From contig JAJEKV010000011.1 in the NCBI GenBank assembly GCA_021234155.1, positions 14,113,255 through 14,177,254 on the forward strand: a DNA stretch of 64,000 nt, written 5' to 3'. The notes under the pieces were generated by a model that worked only from the letters and a program-made list of their open reading frames with translations, was not told the DNA's origin and made no database searches. The position numbers and the translations under genes were made by a program. Within the stretch, counting starts at the first letter, position 1. Each line of letters begins with the position of its first letter. Below, one piece after another: positions 46,316 through 57,180 of this stretch. The DNA is from Isoetes taiwanensis. Its lineage: Eukaryota; Streptophyta; Lycopodiopsida; Isoetales; Isoetaceae.

Positions 46316-48450
46316 TTAGCAGGGCCTTAGAACGTGGCCTGCTTTTGTTTCGCTTGAGGAAAATTGAGGGCTAAGTTGTGAAAGTTGTGGGTGTGGGCGG
46401 ATATTATCTCCTTTTGTTAGTTTGGGGCCATAATTGTAGGCGGTTTGGATTAGAATGGCTATAACATGCCATTTTTCACCTAAAAATGACCTCAAGTCCA
46501 CAACATTCCTTGACTCTTGAGTTGCCTTTTCTTTGCAGGCGTTCACGTGACAAAGATTACTTGTATCAGTTGTGTGATGCTCTCTAAAGTAGCACATGGT
46601 ACATATTGATGGAATGCACTATTCTTGAGCCTCACACTTGGGCTCCTTTGGTTTTCCTTTTCAAGCTTATCTATAAAAACATTCATTGGTCACAGTTGTT
46701 ATACCTTATTCCCTCTTAATACCAGCCAACTCACCTTTTAGAGCACTTCTTTGACATGATACGGCTTCTCATATCAGCCACAAGGTATTATTAAGGCGTG
46801 TCCATACCATTCGTAGTTGTCTATTGTAAGGACACACTAAGAAGAATACAAAGAAGAGCTTTCTATACCAGACCCACTTGTAAAATGTGATTGCCAAGAA
46901 GAGCTTTTTCAACCCATACCCACTTGCAGAATGTGGTCCTACTATGTAGCAATGTCCACATAACTCAATTTCTACAAAATCTTATATTCTCGACTGCACA
47001 CCACCATGTGCTTCTATTTGCATGTTCTATAGTGGATGTTTTTCAAAAAGTTGAGATTTGGAGAGATTTTCCTTCTTTTGTGGATTGTAGGTCCCTATTT
47101 ACTAGTCTAGTAACCCTCATTTTTTAGCCAATCTAGGACAAGCATTATTTCCTTATAGGTTTTAACCAAGTTTGATAGCTAATTCTTTGTGTATCCCCTT
47201 TTCCTTCCTTCCTTCCTTTATCTTGGATTCGCAAATGGATAAGATTATTTCATTATAATTTCAACTAAGTTTGATAGTTGGTTCTCTTTGTGCGTCTCCT
47301 AAAATCTCTTCTTCTTCTTCTTTTATCTTGGATCTAAGGGTGAGAGAAGGGAGATAAAAAATAGTACTTCTTACGTTATATCACATGGCAGCATCCTATA
47401 TGAACATATAACGATCCCTAATTGGTGTATGGAGGTTGGAAATCTCTAAAATTGGAGAAGTACTATGCATCTACAACCAACATTTGTAGGCAAAGTAATG
47501 CATTAGGAATAACCATGAAAATTGTAAAAAACCATGAAAAGTATTAGCAATGAGATACATGTCCTTCAAAATGCATATGCACAGACATGCCATACAAAAT
47601 GAGCCTCAAAATGCAATTTCCGACATCCACATTTGAAATAGTAGATGAACTCCAATGCCAAATATATCTAGTACTATGCATACGTCCGTATGGGAGAATG
47701 TAAATTAATGCATCAAGAGAGTGCTATGGAATTATTATAAAGTTGTTTTAGGTATCGGCATTGATAAGCCCCCCTACTGATATGTAAAGGGACAATTTCT
47801 TTGATAGTGATTGCACTTCAATCATTTGGGCCCTTCTGGAACCAGGATTCGAAATCCCCAATAGCTCTAACCAGATAATGCTCCACCGGATTTTGAATAT
47901 AAACTCAAGATTATTTGTCGGATTTTGAAGGAAACCGCATAATTTGTTTGCAGGCAAATAAAATATCGAACGGATTGTGACCGGAAATTTAGGACACTAA
48001 CTCCTAGTTTTTCGATGCCTGTCTGGAACTAAAGAGGCAACAACCTACAAGAAATTTACCCACGAGCCTCAATTCCAAATTTAGCATCAACATAGCCAAG
48101 GAGGCTTTATGATCATCATAATAACAATTTAGGAATAGTATAAGTTAAGAAACAAATTAGAATGAATTTAAAGGGAATGGCACCTCATAGCGGTCGACCA
48201 ACTCTAGCTGCATGCTAACAAGGAATGACAATAACTTAGAAAGTGCACAATTGCTACAAGAGTTTTTGCTGCAAAATCTATAAAACTTTTTTTTTTTTTT
48301 TTTTGAAGGACGAAAGCCAAAAAGTTTAACCTCACATGGAAACATGTTATTTCTCATAAAAGTTTGAAGTGCTAATTTGACTTTTGGACATCCTTGCCTT
48401 TTCAAAACGAGGACACCTTCTTAGAGGTTAGATAGTAGAATTCTGTAATA
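46316..48450. repeat. Direct duplication, right copy (compact)
   Basis: It matches the left copy at 38,630-45,950 in order, at roughly 80-90 percent identity by eye, and lacks the MULE, the L1 tail and the (AATTC)n LINE. It has its own short LINE 3' stub at 48,282-48,330. No protein-coding gene was recognised. Confidence 0.7.
48282..48330 (-). mobile_element. LINE 3' stub
   Basis: A T18 run is followed by GAAGGACGAAAGCCAAAAAG, matching the 3' end of the L1 at 8,219 (TTTTTTTGAAGGACAAAAG). Only a few dozen bases are present. Confidence 0.5.
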
Positions 48451-48517
48451 GAAATGCTTACCATACATATGACCGTGTTATCCCTCATGGGGGCATGATA
48501 AACATGTTTGGGGTAGG

Positions 48518-49750
48518 ATTTTTTTTTTTTAATGGATAAAGAATTCTATAGTGAATATTACATGACTACATAGCAAAGAGACACCCTCCTGCACAAGTTT
48601 GAAGAGGGGGTAGCTATAGAGTCAGCCTTCAACATTTTGCTTGGTATTGAAGACCCCTAACCATTAGAGCTTGATGAAAGTTCCCCAGACTACCTCTTTC
48701 AAGGTAGCTTGGCAATCATGTGTGCACTTGTACGTTCTTAAACACCTCTCCAGGGTGTCCACCAGTTGTGTACGTGGGGTGTATTCTTCTCAAAAAACAA
48801 TTGCTCTTCCATATGATCCATAGTGCCTATGCTCTAACTATTTGAAAGGCAATGTGTTTAGAATGTATTCAGCCCATTGGATAGATGCTCAAGAGAATCT
48901 GATTAGTCCCTAGTGTAGTGCCAAACCTTTTTGTACTTTGTAACTATTGAATTCACCTAGAGGTCTGTATGCACAACTTGACAGATAACCGAGCCCACCT
49001 TCGGAGGAATAAATTTTAACCAGACCCCCTTCCACACAACCTTAATTTCTGTTACTGTAACTTGCATATTCCACTTGGAGTGTAAGGAGATGACACCAGA
49101 TGTTTTCAGCCATTTGTAAGCTGACTTTACGAACGGCCCTATCTGTAGAGAAAGACGAGGAACCCAAGGCTTGATCCCTATATTATTTATGTGGACTGCC
49201 ACAATTGTTGCTATACTTTCCCACATTGCTCTATCGCAATGATATAGCCCAAATTCACTTTTGAACTCTGCCCATCCACTCAACTGACCATTCTTGTACC
49301 ACATTGACCAAAAATTTATACCAGCATCTGCTATTAAAGCCAGAGGGTCGTTCTTGTTATGGAAGTTAACTGGAATCCACCACGGTGGGGTGGTAGGAGC
49401 ATCCAAAGCATTGCTACTTAATGAGAACAATTTTTTCACTATTTTCCATGCTGCCAATAAACCTTTAAAGAAAGGGGAGGCGTCAGCTCTTGGCCTTAAA
49501 TCATTAAAAAACGACCATGGAAGGAAAAATTGTACTGATAGTTTCTTGTGCCTGCGGGAGTATAGTAGAGCCTGACTTATTAGTTGTAAACCTGGTAAAT
49601 TCACCCTTTCCTCCAAGATGTTCTAAATAAACTTTCCCATGAATGATTTGCTCTGTAAGCATATGTCTATCATGCTTATACCTTCTCCTTCTTTTTCCCA
49701 TCTTGCATTCCTTTTACAAAAGCTACTTCCTCAGTACCTCAGCAAATAAA
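48518..49750 (-). pseudogene. 5'-truncated L1 LINE, ORF2 C-terminus
   Basis: A 219-codon minus frame (49,616-48,957) encodes the region between RT and the zinc-binding domain of plant L1 ORF2 (LRPRADASPFFKGLLAAW) and the start of zf-RVT (FIPPKVGSVICQVVH). Downstream pieces near 48,800 continue it (LWIIWKSNCF). The poly-A tail is a T10 run near 48,518. The RT palm is missing and frames shift upstream of 49,616, so it is dead. Confidence 0.75.
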
Positions 49751-49797
49751 ATTTCTAATTCTGGAAAAGGACTCGCAAAGAACACAAAAACCGGCCG

Positions 49798-50018
49798 AAT
49801 AGATAGATAGGCTTGTCATTCATCACATCGGCAGTGTACAATGTGTGGGAAAATCTGAATGGGGGCTGACCATAGGAACAATGTCTAGCAACCCCATAAA
49901 TGAAATAAGAAAATATGCAAAGGCAAGAGAGAGGACAATGGCGACAACTTCTCATCGGGATAAAAAACCCCGCCCTTTCGGGTTTTCGAGGAAAACCCTA
50001 ATGAGAAATGGTCGCCAA
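49798..50018 (-). repeat. Dispersed stem-loop repeat, copy C
   Basis: The left edge is an ATAGATAGATAGG run followed by CTTGTCATTCATCACATCGGCAG, matching the left edge of copies A and B. The stem-loop follows at 49,939-50,017. It resembles a retroposon 3' end with a short tandem tail. Confidence 0.65.
49939..50017 (-). other. Conserved-core stem-loop, copy C
   Basis: TGGCGAC pairs with GTCGCCA, a three-by-three internal loop follows, then TTCTCAT pairs with ATGAGAA, then GGG with CCC, around the same core as copies A and B. Both stems differ in sequence from those of A and B yet remain complementary. Confidence 0.85.
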
Positions 50019-50664
50019 CGGCCTCGAGGATGCCCTGAAGAGTAAGGTAGAAAATTGGTGAAGCCCGTCAAAACGCGCATCAACGCCATGGAATGTGTGA
50101 AACCTGGAAAAAAGAAAATCTTGGTCGTCATCCCCTTCATGTTCATAGTCTTGCTCAATCTGAAGTACCCCTGCCGAAGTGCCGTGGTAGACGCACTCTG
50201 AGGACTGAATCTCGTGGATTTGATCCTGTTCTACCCTGGTTTTGAGGAGTGCAAGGTCTAAGGGTTGGATCGAAGGCTCCCCCACCTTGTTGATGGCCTT
50301 GTAGTGCATGAACAAAGATAGAGCCGCGTGTGCTGAGACATATCGATGCATGTGAGCCTTATAACTCATGTAATCAGGCATGTTCTTCGTCCTATCCCAC
50401 AACTGACTCTTGACTCTGGATCCACCGCCTAAGACTTGGCTTAATAACTCTAAGGACACCCACTTGCCTCCCCTTGGGGGAAGGCTGACTTCCCAGGGTA
50501 AGACTTGTTGGTCATACTGGCATACAATGTCTGTATAATAGGGTGTACTGGTCAAGGTTGCATGGATCAAAGAGATGGTCAAAGACATAGAAGGCCTCCT
50601 CTGCTGGGAATTCATGGATGTGGTTGGCACTGTTGTACCATTCAACAAAGTTTGTGGGCGCCAT
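49998..50664 (-). pseudogene. Unrecognised gene abutting stem-loop C
   Basis: On the minus strand TATAAAAA (50,775-50,782) lies about 110 bases upstream of an ATG at 50,664 (MAPTNFVEWYNSANHIHEF). That frame stops after about 50 codons. An overlapping frame continues with PWEVSLPPRGGKWVSLELL and about 180 further codons, stopping at 49,998 inside the stem-loop. One frameshift therefore separates the two parts. The composition is that of a soluble protein, possibly retroelement-derived (gag-like), but no domain is recognised. The TATA box, leader and ATG suggest a former gene with its own promoter. Confidence 0.45.
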
Positions 50665-50774
50665 TGAGCAGAGATTGGAGTAGAAAATGGTTGGGAAAGA
50701 TTGATAAGGAGTTGGAAAATTGCCTAAAAGGGTGAGAACAAACTTGATGAAGAGAAAATGTCAACTGAGGTCCC

Positions 50775-50782
50775 TTTTTATA
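50775..50782 (-). promoter_or_regulatory. TATA box of the 50.0-50.66 kb gene
   Basis: TATAAAAAGGGA reads on the minus strand, at a suitable distance upstream of a pyrimidine-rich leader and the ATG at 50,664. Confidence 0.5.
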
Positions 50783-50964
50783 GACTAAAGCTGCCTAGAT
50801 TCCCGTGCCCAAGACTTCTTGATCAGGTAGACCTATGTTCTAATGCTATAGATCTCCAAACTAGGTAACATGAAGTGCAAATTTAAGCAAAACAAGTCAA
50901 GAAACACTATAGGGCAGTTTACTAGCTAAAATTGGGCAAATTTGGACAAACATGCTCGATTCAA

Positions 50965-51805
50965 ATGAGACCGCGCGAAACGTGTCTGCGTTCGCGACGC
51001 GGAGGCCATTGGCGTGGTCTAACCAGTGTAGGTTACGTACGCGTACGGTACCTTCTGGGTACTTACCGTACCGGACTGGACGTACAGTACGTACGGAATG
51101 GTTTTATGCATTCTGCGATCAAAAATTTTTTTTTTTTTTTTTTTGAAGTACGTTACGTTTTTTTGAGGTACGGTACGTTTTTTAAAGGTTTTTTACGTTT
51201 TTTAAAGGTTTTTTAAGTTTTTTCAAGGTTTTTCTAAGGTACCGTACGTTTTTTAAAGGTACGGTACGTACCGTACCTCTGAACTTTTAACGTACCGAAT
51301 TTTTTTTAGGTACGTTAAATTTCTGGGAGTACGTTAAGAGGTACCGTACGTAAAAAACGTAAAAAACTTCTGTACGTACGGAAGTACGGTACTACACTGG
51401 GTCTAACTCGAGTGGGTCATTTTTTGCAAAAACTTAACATTTTTCAGGAGCTATAAGATACTAAAATGAATGTTGGGTCAATTCTAGGCTATCTAGCAAC
51501 TTATTTTATGTTAAACTAACAAGTAAAAGCGCAAATATAGGTTACTCGGGTCAGACCTCGATGCAGAGCCATTGGCGCGGTCAGACTTGAGTAGTTCATT
51601 TTATACTACTTTTTTATATTTTTAACAAATTTAAAGTGCTACACTACAAATCTTAACAAATTCTAAGCATTCTAACAACTTTTATTTCAAAAATTAGACA
51701 ACTTAAGACAAAAAACAAGGGCCTTAGGTCAGACCGTGCAAAACGCGTCTGCATTCGCGATGCAGAGGCCATTGGCACGGTCAGACCCGAGTGGGTCATT
51801 TTTGA
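50965..51805. repeat. Three diverged repeats of a CCATTGGC unit
   Basis: Units near 50,970-51,420 (minus the inserted MITE), 51,545-51,602 and 51,722-51,800 share GCCATTGGC, GGTCAGAC or GGTCTAAC, and GAGTGGGTCATTTT. No coding role is seen. Confidence 0.6.
51024..51399. mobile_element. hAT-type MITE, 376 bp, TACG-rich
   Basis: Ends CAGTGTAG and CTACACTG are exact inverted repeats, flanked by perfect eight-base duplications GGTCTAAC at 51,016-51,023 and 51,400-51,407. The interior consists almost entirely of TACGTAC, GGTACGG and T-rich units and has no ORF of note. The eight-base duplication fits the hAT superfamily. Confidence 0.88.
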
Positions 51806-51953
51806 CCTAAAAGTCAATTTTAAGAAAAAATTTTAAAGTAACATTACTAATAAGAACATCTTAATTACATTAGGAAAGATTGTACATCAAATTGGTTACA
51901 CAAAAAAGTACTTTTATATGTATAAAATTATCTTAGTACAAAATTAGAAGCTC

Positions 51954-52959
51954 CTAAGGCTTCTCCTTACGGATCCTTCTAGCCAAATGGAGATCCTTGG
52001 GCATCACTGTTACCCTCTTCGCATGAATGGCACACAAGTTGCCTTCCTCGAAAAGTTGTACCATCTCTGCCTCTGTTGCCTCTTGCAAGGATCAGACCGT
52101 TAGGGGTGTAACCCTATAGTCGGTCTGAAACTCATGCATGATCTCCCAGAGGAGCCGTTTGAACAACACCTTCCGGATCAAGAGATTAGTTCACTGCTGA
52201 AAGTGCCTAATCTCTCGAAATACCCGGGCGTGCTTCGAGTTAGGTCCATGGTGGAGCTTCTTCGGAGGCTCTGGCCGTGGTGGTGGCGGCTTCGTCTGAT
52301 TCTTTGGCTTGCCACTCTTAACGTACTTCTGTATATTTTGTTTGCAGTACCAATCATTGTACCTCTTCCACCTCCGGAGGTACTCCTGGTATACTTTCTT
52401 CCTCCTCTCAAATTCATGGTCCTGCTTGAGCATGAATTCGCATTCGCCTACCTTCTGCCTCTTCACCTCGTCATCTTGCTCCTGACGGGGTTCCTCAATG
52501 TGCATAGTCCCTCAGGCCGGTCTTGGTCCCTTTTGGACCTTTTGGACCTTCTCCGGTCCTCCTTCTCTTGCTCCCTCTTCTTCCTGGCTGCTCGATCTTT
52601 CGGCCACTTTGCCACCTTCTCCGTCCCCTTCTTCTTACTGGGGCCAATGTGCGCTTGATGGGACTCCTTTTGCTAGTCACCCTCTGCTGCTCCTCCTCCT
52701 CTTGGCTCGGCGAAAGCGTGCCGAGCTCAACTGTCTCGTCCGTTCTCAGGGTAGCTCCCAACGAGCTACTGGGCGCCACCTCATGGGAGGTGTAGAAGGT
52801 TTCATCCGTGGAACCGGACGAAACGTTACGCTCCTCCTCCTCCCTCCCGAGCTTGAGGTGCTCTGGGATCTTCTTGCCGCTACCTGCTGCCGCCTGCGCC
52901 ATGGAAGTAGGCTTCCTTGGGCTCTCAAACTTCCTTATTGTGCATTTGGTTCTAACCAT
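51954..52959 (-). pseudogene. Histone H3-like gene with very long insertion, broken
   Basis: Histone H3 packages DNA in nucleosomes. The minus frame from ATG 52,959 begins MVRTKCTIRK...SPRK, recognisably the H3 tail (MARTKQTARK...APRK). About 220 codons of unrelated sequence follow: an acidic Ser/Glu stretch, an Arg-rich stretch, then a KKVYQEYLRRWKRYNDWY segment and a Pro run. From about 52,232 the histone fold resumes: FREIRHFQQ, then [39 protein letters not shown] and [15 protein letters not shown], stopping at 51,954. TGA codons at 52,191 and 52,092 lie in the fold frame, and one frameshift lies near 52,500. The loop-1 length matches canonical H3 rather than CENH3. It is probably a pseudogene of an unusual H3 variant. 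Confidence 0.8.
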
Positions 52960-53038
52960 ATCTTACAGTTAAGAAAATGGATTAGCTTAATGTTTAGGGT
53001 CTGGGTTCGGGATCACCTGCAAGTAGGGAAAGCCTAGT

Positions 53039-53514
53039 TGAGTGTCACGTGGGAACAGAACAGAACTAAAAGAGACAATATACAAAAATGGTGCTTTCTT
53101 GAATATCAATCAGAATACATGAACTCTCGTCAAGCGAGAGGAATAAAGCGAGGCAAGGCTAAAATCTCATCTAAAAATTCAAGATCTATCTTTACGGATA
53201 TATATAGTACAATGGCCTCGGGCCCAAAGTAGGTAGCTGACAGATCTCGGTTACCAACTCCTGGATTAGTGCATGATTTTAGGGAATCTGGCAGTGCCTT
53301 CATTAGTGCCTGGAATCTTGCTAAATTAGGGCTGCACTCCCCGGAGGCCGTCATTTGTCCGTTCTGGTTCTCTTCTTTGACTGAGGCGTGGACTTCTGCG
53401 TGGCTTTTGGCGGGGGCATGGGTCTGCTACCTGATGCTTGACCTACTCCCTTGTTTCTGTCCTGCTGCGTGGTCTTTAAGAATAGTCCTGGGCCTGGTGG
53501 TACAAGCCTAACAC
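53039..53514 (-). repeat. 3' LTR of the minus-strand Gypsy element
   Basis: Read on the minus strand, a polypurine tract GGTGGGGGGAGGAG (53,515-53,528) is followed by TGTTAGGCTTG, an LTR start. A TATA-like ACTATATATATCC lies inside near 53,200. The far end is placed at a TG on the plus strand near 53,039 but is uncertain by a few bases. The matching 5' LTR would be beyond 64 kb. Confidence 0.55.
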
Positions 53515-53539
53515 TCCTCCCCCCACCAAAGAACACTCG

Positions 53540-55577
53540 GAGGAGAGAAAAGCAGGAATAGCCTCGAGAGGTGGAAAACCATGAACCTTTTCAAAATCAT
53601 CTTGTCTACTATGAGGGCATCCCTCAGTATGATATTTATGTATAAGATCTTGCCTATCTTTCAGTGCGTCAGAAGTATGGACTCTATTGAAGGTGATGCG
53701 TCAATGAGAAACCCGGACTACGCCATGTCTTCAAAGGCACAGTGGGCTTCCGGGGGGACAAACTGGCATTCAATGAGGAGGTAAATCTGAAGACCGAAGG
53801 CACCAACACTGGCCTTAGGATTGCAGTAGTAGATAGGGCACTTCCGCGCAATAAAACACTGAAGGAGATACTTCAAGGCTGCACAAAATCCAGTTTGACG
53901 GTGAACTGAGGGATCAGGAGACATAGCAGCACGCTCCAAAAATTGTGTGAGGCCCCAGACGGCTTGAGAGGGGGGTCTGCCAACCTCGTTCATTCAGAAT
54001 ATAGATCCAATTCTGAGTATGCTCCAATGTTTCTCCTTCCTCCCAGAAAGAACGATGCACAAAGCGTGGATCCCACTGATCATGGAATTCCTGAAGGAGA
54101 TCATCATTCAAAGTCTGACACCATCATTCCCAATCAGGACATGAAAGGAGAGTGTTGACAGGAGGAGGAACCCATTGCGTGGGAATGATTTCACTTTCAA
54201 GATATGCACGGAGGGTGTTGAAACCACCAAGATGCTATAAATATATTTGAGCAAACTGAATTCCCATATCTTCATGCAAATTCTTTTGGACCTATTGCAG
54301 AGTTTCTGCAATCCAGAGGGCAGGTGATGAGCAAGCTCAAATATGTACTATACTTGAAGGCGTTGGTCCATGTTTGATCATGAAGATAAGGCGTTAGAAA
54401 CCATTTAGCATCAGGCTTGCCTTGAAAAGCCAGTTTGGACCATCAATGAATTTTTCCTGTATGTCTGCCAAATAAACGTCATGGATCACATACGCCATTG
54501 GTTGAACCATGCAAAAATAAATAATTAAGGATCATAACAAGTAATGAGCCCATATATCAGAAGAGCACAAAGAAGACCTTTTTTTTTCAATTGAGAGATC
54601 AGGCCAAATGGTGAGAAGATCATTAGCGCTAAGAGATCCACCAAGCTTGCCATTAGCAGAATACCACTTAAGCATGAAAAGATGTCGTCGAGAAACCACA
54701 TAATCTAGATAGCTCCTGGATGTGGGAAAGTGATCGGGAACAAGGACTGCCAATGAAATATAAGTCTCATGCTGATTCTGAGCGTCTTTAGCAGACTGAA
54801 TGGACTGCTGCAACTGGTGTTCCATGTCACGAATCTTGTTATCCTTCTCAGCGAGAAGGCGCAGTTGGTCTCTGATTTTCCTGCAAGAATGCGTGGCATG
54901 TGATGATGATGGGCCTTGAGTGGAGAGTTGCAACTGAAGACTTGCAATTTCTGCGTCATCAATCAACTTCTATTTCTGAGCTTCTGCAAATTGAGTTTGC
55001 AAGGCCGTGACTGAATGGCTGCTAGTTGGCCTTCTAAAGCAGATTTGCGAATCTCACCTTGCGTGACAGCATGTAACTGACGGGTGTAATCATTGTGTAA
55101 TCCCGTATACAGGGCCTGACTGTCTGCGAGAATTTTGTCTTTCTCTTTGAGTTGAGCCAGAAGTTCTTGGATAGTAACTTGAAGTTGAACTTACTGGTCT
55201 TGTATTGTTGCGTGTGTGTCTTGTTCATTCTTGAGAGCCTCACGGATCTCAAGCAGAGCAGCATGCTTACTCTGAAGGCTTTCTTCCAGAGTCTGGACTT
55301 GAGTGGTAGATGCCTGAAGATCTGGACAGTATCCATAGAATTCATATACTCCTTGACTCCATTCATGAAGTCTTTGTGAGCGTCGTGGAGTTTCATCATG
55401 CATTCAACGATGATTTGCTCATACTGGTACAAGGCGCGTCTAGATGGAGGAGGAACAAGAGGATGAAGAGGCAATGATGGTTGTAGAATGATAGGAGCAA
55501 TGTTTTGAGAGACTTGCTGGAAGGTGGGATCTTCAACTCGTGTGGACTGAGAGGAAGGGACGTTGATAACTGGAGCA
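53540..55577 (-). pseudogene. Gypsy extra ORF after pol, C-terminal part
   Basis: Minus frames at 55,577-55,034, 54,966-54,532, 54,311-53,914 and 53,993-53,718 read in order as one protein. Visible parts are a Pro-rich stretch (PLHPLVPPPSRRALYQYEQ), a long coiled coil (QLRLLAEKDNKIRDMEHQ), and a region with DLLQEFHDQWDPRFVHRSF. Stops and shifts break it. Its frame continues that of 61,195-62,027 across the Copia insertion when one target copy is discounted. It lies between integrase and the polypurine tract, the position where envelope-like or other accessory ORFs occur in plant Gypsy elements. No transmembrane helix was seen, so an envelope function is not supported. Confidence 0.5.
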
Positions 55578-55582
55578 TAGCA

Positions 55583-56221
55583 TGTTAAATGTTGAGTTGT
55601 CAGATGATAAAAGGGATGATTGATTGTTTGATGCTTGAAAGATCAGTATTAAGTTGTCAATGGAGCAAGAGGTAACATGATTAAGGGGATTAAGGGGGAA
55701 TGTTTGTTTAAAATCGAAAATTCCAATGGTTGTGAATAAGCCCTTTATTGAAGGTATGCATGTGGGATAATTCGAATTGAGAAGAAGCCGTTTTTCAACA
55801 TATTGCCTGTGGGATAAACTCGAGCACTGTTGTTTCCATATGTGGCTGCTAAGATCCTGCCTAAACCGTCGGAATGAGCAAATATAAGCACAGGCGAATG
55901 ACTATAATGATACACCTGGAACCGTTTGTGGATTGAAGCAGCGAAGACAGCCGGAAGTGCTTAAGTTCTCGACCCGATCCTTTAGCTACAGTACCTCAAT
56001 GGTTTAATGACTATGATTTGCTTCAATGGTCAATGTTCTATGGGAAGTTAGTTTTAAATCGAAGGATTAGGGACCATAACTTGGCTCCTTTGATTTCATA
56101 GAAAATTTTCTTAACTTCCATTGTTTCTTGAATATTAGTAAAGGTTGCATTATTGACCTGATCAAGGTGTCTCTAAATTGTTAGAAGCAAATAAGATCTT
56201 GAAGACTCTCATTTTCTATCA
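55583..56221 (+). repeat. Copia 5' LTR
   Basis: It starts TGTTAAATGTTGAG and ends TTTTCTATCA. Same length as the 3' LTR. Confidence 0.95.
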
Positions 56222-56222
56222 T

Positions 56223-56234
56223 TGGTATCAGAGC
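56223..56234 (+). other. Copia primer-binding site
   Basis: TGGTATCAGAGC is complementary to the 3' end of plant initiator tRNA-Met and begins one base after the 5' LTR. Confidence 0.92.
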
Positions 56235-56251
56235 TTAGGTTGTTTGTTAAA

Positions 56252-57180
56252 ATGTCTACCAGATTTGCAGCAAATTTGTTGAAACAAATTGAAGTGTTTA
56301 AGGGGGATACGGGTTTCCAAGTGTGGAAAGAAGGTATTAAGTATGTTCTTGAATTTGAAAACTTGTGGTATTTAGTAGATGGAGGACAGATCAGAACCAC
56401 AACAAGTTCTGGAGGGTCAAGCCCTGGTGTAAGCACAAGTGCAAGTGCATCAAGTGGAGAGGCTGAAGGGGGTTCTTCAACTCCAACAGCAGGTGTTTCT
56501 GATATGGCAAAGATTAAAGAAGCACAAGCAATTATTCTAAGCAAGGTTGGTACTGCTCTTAAGTTGAGATTAAGAGGGATGAAACCACATGAGATGTGGC
56601 AATATTTGATGAGTCAATATGACGTCAAAAGTTCTTCTCAAATTGATTTGTTGGAGAAACAATTGAGGAAGTTAAAGTTATTTGAGAAAGATAGTTTAAC
56701 AGATTTCCTTGAAAAAATTGACTCGATTGTTGCAGATTTGGAAGGGGCAGGGAATGTCTTAAGTGATCAATATCAGATCCTGGCTTTGTCCAGGGCAGTT
56801 TCTCATAATACTTAGTTGGCAACCCTTATAAGGAATATAGCAACATCAAAGGAGCATGTCTTGAGAATGATTTGAACTGAGTTCGAGCAAACAAAAGGTT
56901 TACATGATGATGATGATCAATCTGCTAAGTTATTATTTGCAGGGAAACAAAGAAGAGGAAGAAATACTAGTTCTGGAAGAGGAGACAAATTGGGACCATG
57001 CTTTGCATGCAATCAATATGGACATTTGAAATCAGACTGTCCAAATGCAGGTAAAAGTTTTAAATGCTTTAACTGTGATGGAAAAGGTCATTTAGCAGAT
57101 GATTTCCCAAGTCCAAAAGGCATAAGTGGGAAAGGAAGAGGTCGAGGTCGAGGCTTTCAAAATTCAAGGGGTCGAGGAAA
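56252..57180 (+). pseudogene. Copia Gag with zinc knuckles
   Basis: Gag forms the virus-like particle. An ATG at 56,252 starts MSTRFAANLLKQIEVF. The capsid-like region (LRGMKPHEMWQYLMSQYDV) is of the UBN2/DUF4219 type. A TAG at 56,813 and a TGA near 56,876 interrupt it. Two zinc knuckles follow near 57,000-57,110: CFACNQYGHLKSDC is intact, while the second (CFNCDGKGHLADDF) has lost its last Cys. A basic Gly/Arg-rich tail leads into the protease. Confidence 0.85.

Noticed and set aside
52134-53037. Plus-strand hydrophobic ORFs of 174 and 179 codons
   Set aside because: They are antisense to the H3-like gene, whose minus-strand reading has clear histone motifs; Leu/Ser/Phe richness follows from Lys/Arg/Glu codons opposite.
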